Origin: an uncultured Thermoguttaceae bacterium
GTDB taxonomy: Bacteria; Planctomycetota; Planctomycetia; Pirellulales; Thermoguttaceae
DNA: 14,885 nucleotides
Assembly (NCBI GenBank): GCA_934725735.1
Contig: CAKVCP010000052.1
Span: forward strand, 1-14,885
Direction of reading: 5' to 3'
Shown here: positions 1-5,403 of the stretch, one piece after another
How the letters are laid out: each line of letters starts with the position of its first letter
How positions within the stretch are numbered: the first letter of the stretch is position 1
Made by a program: the position numbers and the translations under genes
Notes under the pieces: generated by a model
Told to the model about the DNA's origin: nothing
Database searches by the model: none
Seen by the model: only the letters and a program-made list of their open reading frames with translations

Positions 1-1006
1 GGACGTTGACGCGACATTCGATCGGACGCACTTCTTTGACCCCGCGACCGTCGAGGCGCTCTTGCGAGAGGATGATATCGCGCACGACGCGGCTCGCGAA
101 GGCGTCAAACGCGACTTCGAAATACTCGGGAGCGAAGAGATTCGGTTCGTCGGAACCTTCGACCGTTTCGACGACGAGTTCTTCGCGCGCCTTCTCTTTG
201 ATCGCGTCGCATGCGGCGGCGCGCGCAAGCTTGCCGACCGTCTTCTTCGCCGCGCGGAAGTCGTCGTAGTACTTTTCCGTCAACGCGTTGAGGAGCGGTT
301 TGATATTGATCGGTTCGAACTCCATCTTCTCGGGAGCGACCTTTTCGACGAGTTCGAGCTGGAGCGCGCAGATTTCCTGGATGTACTTGTGCGCGGTCAT
401 GATCGCTTCGAACATTTTCGGTTCGGGAAGTTCGCGAGCGAAGCCTTCGATCATGAGAACCGAGTCCATATTTCCGGAGACGATGAGATCGAGTTCGCTA
501 TTTTCGAGTTGGTCGACCGTCGGGAAAGGAATGAATTCGCCGTCGACGTATCCGAGACGGACGGAGCCGAGGGGGCCTTCGAAGGGGAGCGGGCTCAGTT
601 GAAGACAGGTGGAACAACCGTTCATAGCGACGACGTCGGGATCGACCTTCTGGTCGCACGCGAGGACGTTGGCGAAGACTTGGACGTCGTTGTAAAAGCC
701 GTCCGGGAAGAGCGGACGAATCGGACGGTCGATTAAGCGGGAGGTGAGAATTTCTTTGAGGCCGGGACGTCCTTCGCGTTTGAGGAACCCGCCGGGGAAC
801 TTGCCGCTCGCGGCGACGCGTTCGCGATAATCGCAAGTGAGGGGGAAGAAGTCCGCGCCGGGTTTGCTTGGCGCGGTGGTCGTCGCGCAGAGCACAACGT
901 TGTCGTTGTAACCGATGAGGCAACTGCCGTGCGCCTGCTTCGCAAGTTCGCCTGTTTCAATCCAGAAGAGACCGTCGCCGATCTTTTTTTCAACTCGAAT
1001 TTTCAA
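1..1006 (-). CDS. pnp: Polyribonucleotide nucleotidyltransferase (PNPase), N-terminal part, cut by window edge
   Basis: PNPase degrades RNA 3'-to-5' by phosphorolysis and is a core enzyme of the RNA degradosome. The reverse strand reads without a stop for 335 codons. The first RNase PH domain covers about residues 1-215; residues 76-104 hold the hallmark REGRPGLKEILTSRLIDRP segment followed by IRPLFPDGF. The helical linker domain follows at about 230-315. The second RNase PH domain begins at about 318 with ERLDGRGVKEVRPIE. The active site of the second core, KH and S1 lie beyond the edge, so completeness cannot be judged. I chose a TTG start at 1006: no ATG or GTG lies in frame just upstream, GAAAGG (1020-1015) sits 8 nt before it, and the resulting MKIRVEKKIG fits the family start. 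An out-of-frame ATG at 1011-1009 meets TGA two codons later. It lies downstream of rpsO but with its own likely promoter. Confidence 0.96.
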   Translation of the reverse strand, partial: MKIRVEKKIGDGLFWIETGELAKQAHGSCLIGYNDNVVLCATTTAPSKPGADFFPLTCDYRERVAASGKFPGGFLKREGRPGLKEILTSRLIDRPIRPLFPDGFYNDVQVFANVLACDQKVDPDVVAMNGCSTCLQLSPLPFEGPLGSVRLGYVDGEFIPFPTVDQLENSELDLIVSGNMDSVLMIEGFARELPEPKMFEAIMTAHKYIQEICALQLELVEKVAPEKMEFEPINIKPLLNALTEKYYDDFRAAKKTVGKLARAAACDAIKEKAREELVVETVEGSDEPNLFAPEYFEVAFDAFASRVVRDIILSQERLDGRGVKEVRPIECRVNV

Positions 1007-1062
1007 ATCATTTACCTTTCTGCAAACAACGTCAAATCGGAACCTACTTCGTCCGACCGACG

Positions 1063-1078
1063 GCGGCGAAAACGCCGC
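1063..1078 (-). promoter_or_regulatory. GC-rich hairpin in the pnp leader
   Basis: A perfect 6-bp inverted repeat, GCGGCG-TTTT-CGCCGC on the pnp strand, lies about 57 nt upstream of the TTG start and inside the predicted leader of about 160 nt. In enterobacteria, pnp is autoregulated through a leader stem-loop cut by RNase III. Whether this small hairpin plays such a role is inference only; no U-run follows it, so it is not a terminator. Confidence 0.35.
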
Positions 1079-1174
1079 TACATATGACCGCGACTTCGAG
1101 AGAAACGCGCGAGGATGATCGCCGAAAACGATGATGATCCTTTGATTCGCTTGGCAGGCGCAAAAACGATAAAA

Positions 1175-1208
1175 ATTATACGAAACCCGCCGCGGAGACG
1201 TCGCGCAA
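1175..1208 (-). promoter_or_regulatory. Probable pnp promoter (TATAAT -10)
   Basis: On the minus strand a consensus -10 hexamer TATAAT lies at 1180-1175 in the gap between rpsO and pnp. The best -35-like match, TTGCGC at 1208-1203, is 22 nt upstream, which is too far to be optimal, so the -35 is weak or this promoter relies on other contacts. The -10 and the seven bases after it (TATAATTTTTATC) are identical to the rpsO promoter box. With an rpsO terminator upstream, pnp needs a promoter here. Confidence 0.5.
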
Positions 1209-1248
1209 GCGTATCTATCTACTTATTTTAAGGACGAAGAAATCTTAA

Positions 1249-1289
1249 CGTCGCTTCAATTGACGCGGTCTAAATTCCCGTCGCTTCAA
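1249..1289. repeat. Pair of 11-bp direct repeats
   Basis: CGTCGCTTCAA occurs at 1249-1259 and again at 1279-1289, exactly 30 bp apart, between the rpsO terminator and the pnp promoter. Two copies only; the meaning is unknown and chance is possible given how common CGTCG is here. Confidence 0.4.
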
Positions 1290-1303
1290 AGCGAGGGACG
1301 ACG

Positions 1304-1342
1304 AAAAAGCCCTTGCTCGACGCTATCTCAATCAAGGGCTTT
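1304..1342 (-). terminator. Rho-independent terminator of rpsO
   Basis: Perfect 10-bp inverted repeat AAAGCCCTTG (1306-1315) and CAAGGGCTTT (1333-1342) with a 17-nt loop. Read on the minus strand the second arm runs into TTTTT (1308-1304). It lies 17 nt past the rpsO stop codon. The 352-bp gap 1007-1358 thus contains this terminator, the short direct repeats, the pnp promoter and the pnp leader; I see no gene in it. Confidence 0.85.
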
Positions 1343-1358
1343 CGTTTACTTCTGACAA

Positions 1359-1658
1359 TTAACGCTGCTGAGCGCGATCCTGGCTCAAGGCGCGGAGCCC
1401 GAGACGCTTCACGATCTCGACGTATCGGCTCTTGTCCGTCTTATAGAGATAAAGAAGGTGACGACGACGGCGTTCAACCATCTGGATAAGGCCGCGACGC
1501 GTCGAGAAGTCCTTCTTGTTGGCCTTCATGTGCTGCGTCAAAACGTTGATGCGCTTCGTCAAAAGAGCGATCTGAACTTCAGGGGACCCAACGTCGGAGT
1601 CGCTGCGACGATATTCCGCGATAATGGCCTGCTTTTCCTCTTTGCTCATTACTGTCAT
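1359..1658 (-). CDS. rpsO: 30S ribosomal protein S15
   Basis: S15 binds the central domain of 16S rRNA early in assembly of the small-subunit platform. The product has 99 residues, near the usual 89 with a short extra start and a basic tail. The family signature is clear: GSPEVQIALLTKRINVLTQHM at about 24-44, HKKD-like NKKDFSTRRGL at 47-57, and the conserved VERRRRHLLYLYKTDKSRY at 61-79. Two starts are possible, at 1658 (MTVMSKEEK) and at 1649 (MSKEEK). I prefer 1658 because AAAGG lies about 9 nt upstream of it and 18 nt upstream of the second. It precedes pnp in the same orientation, the order found in many bacteria, and ends in its own terminator. Confidence 0.98.
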   Translation of the reverse strand: MTVMSKEEKQAIIAEYRRSDSDVGSPEVQIALLTKRINVLTQHMKANKKDFSTRRGLIQMVERRRRHLLYLYKTDKSRYVEIVKRLGLRALSQDRAQQR

Positions 1659-1734
1659 TATAATTCGCCTTTACATGTGATGGAACGTCGACTAGCAACG
1701 CGACCGCGCGAAACCGATCGACTCCCTGATAAAA

Positions 1735-1780
1735 ATTATATGGCGTCTAAACGCCGAATAACGCTAACAAAAAATTTTTT
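1735..1780 (-). promoter_or_regulatory. rpsO promoter with UP-like A6T6 tract
   Basis: On the minus strand TATAAT lies at 1740-1735, about 77 nt upstream of the rpsO ATG. The -35 at 17-nt spacing (CGTTAT, 1763-1758) is poor. A perfect AAAAAATTTTTT palindrome at 1769-1780 falls near -41 to -52 of the presumed start, the place where UP elements contact the RNA polymerase alpha subunit. This would suit a ribosomal protein gene. A 14-bp dyad GGCGT-CTAA-ACGCC (1742-1755) lies in the spacer. Confidence 0.6.
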
Positions 1781-1895
1781 CCAGTATACGCGCCCTTTTC
1801 TTACCCGCAAGGCCTTTATTAGAACATTTTCGGTAATTTCGCTCTTTTCTCAACTTTTCTTAACCATAGATTCGGCGAGCCCCTTGGCGCGTTCC

Positions 1896-1924
1896 TTGCG
1901 AGAGAACTCCCTCGACGATATAAT
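1896..1924 (+). promoter_or_regulatory. Promoter of the LamG/beta-helix gene
   Basis: TTGCGA (1896-1901), a 17-bp spacer and TATAAT (1919-1924) form a good housekeeping-type promoter, with a start expected near 1931 and a leader of about 50 nt. A second TATAAT at 1950-1955 has no convincing -35. The gap 1659-1982 otherwise holds only the rpsO promoter in the other direction; the open frame running through it from 1458 crosses rpsO antisense and is not coding. Confidence 0.6.
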
Positions 1925-1982
1925 GAAACCCATTGTGACAATCTTGGTTTATAATTTCACCCTTCCACTCATGGAGCGACAA

Positions 1983-4900
1983 ATGATGAGACGCATTTTT
2001 CGCAAAATGCTCCTTACGGCGCTTCTATGCGTCGCCTCGCCGATCATGGCGCGAGGAGACGCGTTGCGCGCTCAAGATATTGCGCCCGATAACGTTTTGC
2101 ACGTTAATCGACAACTCGTCGACGATTCCGTCAAAGACGCCGAGCCGTTCCCCGCTCAGTCTTCTTTCACTATTGCTGTCGACGCCAAAATCGTCGAGCC
2201 GGGCTCCGAAAAGGGGAACGACGGTTCCAATGGCACGCTTTGGAACGTCGGCAACGGCTGGGACGAAGGCGCGCGCCTGATCTACTCCTGGAACGACGGA
2301 CGATACTTTCTACAATTCGGCTCCAAAGACGCCAGGCTCTCTATCCCTTCGCAAAACTCCTATTTGCGCAATATTAAACGTTCCCTCGTCGCGACCTACG
2401 ACGCGACGAACGGCGACTGCGCGCTATACGTCGACGGCGAACTCGCCGCCAAGAGCGTCTATAAAGGCGTCTTCGACTCGAAAAATCATCCCCTTAACGT
2501 TGGATTCGGCGGTTCCGGCGTCGGTTCGATTCGACTCGACGTCGGCGACGTCCGCGTTTGGAATCGACCGTTGACCCCTCCCGAAATACTCGCTCTCGAA
2601 GCGACGCGACCCCAGCAGGAACGCGACGTCCTCCAACTTGAACGACTCCTCGCGGGATCCTCAAACGTCGCCGCGACCGTCGTCGACCCCGCGAAGCTCA
2701 CCGAGATCGATCCCTCGATTCTCCCCGTCGAGCTCGCCGAGTCCCTCGAGCGCGCGCTCGTCGCCTCGCTGATCGATCGCGGATTCATCGTCGATCGCTC
2801 CCTAGAAATCGAACCTTATATCCGCTTGAAGACCCTCGTCTTCGACGCCGCGCAGAAGTTGCTCGATTCCCCCGCGACCCAAGACGAACCGACTGTCGCG
2901 TCCCTCTCACGATGCGGCGAGATCGCCGACTGGCTCGAACGCGTGAAGGGAATCGCCGACGCCAACGCCGTCGAAACGCGCAAGCTCCTCTCCTCCACGA
3001 GTTTCAACGTGGCGCAGAAGAAACAATTCCGCGCCGACGGCGAGAAAGTCCGCGCACTCTTCCTCGAAGATTCCGCTCGCGCGACTCAACTCATGACCAA
3101 TTTGGCGCAACATTCCCCGAAAGAGTCCGCCGTCTTCCGTAAAATCATGAAACTCGAAGCGAGCGCCGAACGCGTGAAGCTCGTCGAACGCGACGCGCTC
3201 GGCATGTACTACTCTCTCCAGACCGCGCCGCGCTCCGACAAATACGATCGCGTCGTCTACGTCGCTCTCGACGGAAACGACGAAACCGGCGACGGCTCTG
3301 CCGCGGCCCCGTACGCGACCCTGGCGCGCGCCTTCAAAAACGTCGAAGATTTTCTCGCGTTCCAGGAGCCGACCGCCAAACCGATGCGCTCCGTCGTCCG
3401 ACTCGCCCAAGGCGAATACTACATGACGGCCACCGCGACCCTCAAAGGCGCGTCGAACGTCCTCGTTCAAGGCTCCAAGGAAGGAAAGACGATCCTTACC
3501 GGCGCCGTGAAAGTCGCGAACTTTACGTCCCTTGCCGACGCCGCGGCGAATCGTCCCGACGTCGCCGACGCAATGAGCCGCGTCCCCGAAAGCGCGCGCC
3601 CCCGCGTCGTCGCCGCCGATCTCAAAGCCGCCGGCGTCGACGATCTCGGCTCCTTGGCGAACCGCGGGTATCATCCCGACGTCAAACTCAATCCGATCCC
3701 GACCTTCACCGTCGAAGGAAAAGCGCAAACCTTGGCGCGATGGCCCAACGAAGGCGAGAAGGGGATCCCCTTTGGCGAGAAAGTCGACGACCCCTCTTCC
3801 GCCGCCGAAAAAACGTCGACCTTCCGTTACGACGGCGACCGACTCGACGGGTGGCGTCTCGACGGCAAGAACGACGATATCTGGGCGTTCGGCCTCTATC
3901 AGTGGGAATGGGCCGCGAATTTCCGTCGCGTCGTCGCGATCGATTGCGAAAAGAAGACCTTGACTTTCGACTACGAAAACGGTTCCGGACGTTTCGACTA
4001 CTATTTCGTCAACGTCCTTGAAGAACTCGACGCGCCCGGCGAATACTACGTCGACCGCGCGACCGGATACCTCTATTACTATCTTCCCGCGACCTTTGCC
4101 GACGCGGCGGCGCTCAACGCGACGTCGCCTCAATACGACGTCTTCGAAGGGCGTTTCGTCGAACTCGAAAACGTCTCCAACGCGCTCTTTACGAACTTGA
4201 CCTTCAAGGGAGGCCGCGAAACCGCGCTCGTCATGAAGGACTGCGAATGTTGCTACCTCTCCGATTCGACGATCGAAGAGATGGGAGGAAACGGCGTCGT
4301 GATTCTCGACGGCAAGTTCTGCGGCGTCGTGAAGTCGCGCTTGCGATCCCTCGGCGCGTGCGGCGTTCGCATTACCGGCGGAGATTGCGACGCGTTGACT
4401 CAGTGTCGGCATCTCGTTCACAACTGCTACGTGAGCGACTTTGGAAGAATCGATCGCGTCTACGCTCCCGCCGTCCTCTTTAGAGGATGCGGTTGCGCTA
4501 TCACCCAAAACCTCTTCTGCGATTCCCCTCATCACGGTATGCGCACCGACGGCAACGATATCTACATTGCCCGCAACGAAGTTCATTCCGTCGTCTACGA
4601 GTACAGCGATCAGTCGGGCGTCGATATCTTCTGCGATCCCTCCTTCCGCGGGATCGTTATCGAAAAGAACTTGTGGCGCCATATCGGCTCCGCGTTCGCG
4701 CTCTGCGGACAGGCGGGTATTCGCCTTGACGACACGATCTCGGGCGTCGTCATGAGGGAGAACGTTTTCTATCGCTCTGCGGGAGGAATCTTCGGCGGAA
4801 TCCAGATCCACGGAGGAAAGGACAACCTTGTGAAGAACAACGCGTTCGTCGACTGCGCGCAGGCGCTTAGCTTCTCGCCGTGGGGCGCGGGACGTTATAC

Positions 4901-5285
4901 GGAATTTGCGAAGACGCGATTCCCGAAACATATCGGAAACGCGCTGTTTGAAGAAACGTATCCCTTCTTCGACGAGCTCTTCGAACACGAGAATCGCAAC
5001 TACGTGATCGACAACAAAGCGATCAACTGCCCGCGCTTCAATAATAAGGGAAGCGACCTGAACGTCTTCGTCGGGAACACGACGACGCAAGAGACGCCGG
5101 ACCTTGCGAAGCTCGGCGTGAAGACGCAGGAGGCGTACGCGGACCTCTTCATGACGAACTCGACGGCGCTTCGCGCGTGGTTGACGAGCGTCACGGGGAT
5201 TTCCCTCAAGGGCGTGGGGCTCCTGGACGACTGGAACGGGGCGGGCGAGAACGTTTCGCCTCACTTCAGCGAAGCGCGCGAATGA
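1983..5285 (+). CDS. Secreted LamG-like plus right-handed beta-helix protein, probable polysaccharide-active enzyme
   Basis: About 1100 residues. Residues 1-30 form a signal peptide (MMRRIFRK, then a hydrophobic LLTALLCVASPIMA run). Residues 37-205 look like a concanavalin/LamG domain (GTLWNVGNGW, CALYVDGELAAK, GDVRVWNRPLTPPEIL). Residues 205-420 are helical and charged with no domain I recognise. From 422 a DUF1565-like entry follows (YVALDGNDETGDGSAAAPYA), then LARWPNEG near 585 and EELDAPGEYYVDRATGYLYY near 680. From about 735 to 1000 come right-handed beta-helix coils with GND, NxxH and SG/D turns. The LARWPNEG and LEELDxPGEYYxD motifs resemble GH141-like beta-helix glycosidases, so a role on complex extracellular glycans is likely but inferred; the substrate is unknown. 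The start is set by GGAG at 1973-1976, 6 nt before ATG 1983; ATG 1986 is possible. It stands alone, followed by a terminator. Confidence 0.85.
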   Translation: MMRRIFRKMLLTALLCVASPIMARGDALRAQDIAPDNVLHVNRQLVDDSVKDAEPFPAQSSFTIAVDAKIVEPGSEKGNDGSNGTLWNVGNGWDEGARLIYSWNDGRYFLQFGSKDARLSIPSQNSYLRNIKRSLVATYDATNGDCALYVDGELAAKSVYKGVFDSKNHPLNVGFGGSGVGSIRLDVGDVRVWNRPLTPPEILALEATRPQQERDVLQLERLLAGSSNVAATVVDPAKLTEIDPSILPVELAESLERALVASLIDRGFIVDRSLEIEPYIRLKTLVFDAAQKLLDSPATQDEPTVASLSRCGEIADWLERVKGIADANAVETRKLLSSTSFNVAQKKQFRADGEKVRALFLEDSARATQLMTNLAQHSPKESAVFRKIMKLEASAERVKLVERDALGMYYSLQTAPRSDKYDRVVYVALDGNDETGDGSAAAPYATLARAFKNVEDFLAFQEPTAKPMRSVVRLAQGEYYMTATATLKGASNVLVQGSKEGKTILTGAVKVANFTSLADAAANRPDVADAMSRVPESARPRVVAADLKAAGVDDLGSLANRGYHPDVKLNPIPTFTVEGKAQTLARWPNEGEKGIPFGEKVDDPSSAAEKTSTFRYDGDRLDGWRLDGKNDDIWAFGLYQWEWAANFRRVVAIDCEKKTLTFDYENGSGRFDYYFVNVLEELDAPGEYYVDRATGYLYYYLPATFADAAALNATSPQYDVFEGRFVELENVSNALFTNLTFKGGRETALVMKDCECCYLSDSTIEEMGGNGVVILDGKFCGVVKSRLRSLGACGVRITGGDCDALTQCRHLVHNCYVSDFGRIDRVYAPAVLFRGCGCAITQNLFCDSPHHGMRTDGNDIYIARNEVHSVVYEYSDQSGVDIFCDPSFRGIVIEKNLWRHIGSAFALCGQAGIRLDDTISGVVMRENVFYRSAGGIFGGIQIHGGKDNLVKNNAFVDCAQALSFSPWGAGRYTEFAKTRFPKHIGNALFEETYPFFDELFEHENRNYVIDNKAINCPRFNNKGSDLNVFVGNTTTQETPDLAKLGVKTQEAYADLFMTNSTALRAWLTSVTGISLKGVGLLDDWNGAGENVSPHFSEARE

Positions 5286-5313
5286 TCGTCGCGTCGACGT
5301 CGTGAAATGAAAG

Positions 5314-5348
5314 AACCCCGGCGGGAGAAATTTCCGTCGGGTTTTTTT
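5314..5348. terminator. Terminator between convergent genes
   Basis: AACCCCGGCGG, a short loop and CCGTCGGGTT are followed by a 7-T run (5342-5348), giving a good Rho-independent terminator 28 nt past the beta-helix stop codon. On the minus strand the hairpin is followed by a looser T-rich run (TTCTTTCATTT), so it may also stop transcripts of the convergent TPR gene. Confidence 0.85.
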
Positions 5349-5403
5349 ACGCGCGTTGGTAAACGCTAAGATTCGAGGACTCCAGAAGAAGATCGAAGAT
5401 CGA

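Noticed and set aside
62..736. 224-codon plus-strand open frame over pnp
   Set aside because: Mirror frame of PNPase with biased Phe/Asp/Arg/Glu composition; no ribosome-binding site and no recognisable family.
1933..1955. Second promoter TTGTGA / TATAAT before the beta-helix gene
   Set aside because: The spacing is only 11 bp; TTGCGA-17-TATAAT just upstream is much better.
1458..1982. Upstream extension of the beta-helix open frame (to 1275 residues)
   Set aside because: It runs antisense through rpsO and through both promoters, has no ribosome-binding site, and would bury the clear signal peptide that begins at 1983.
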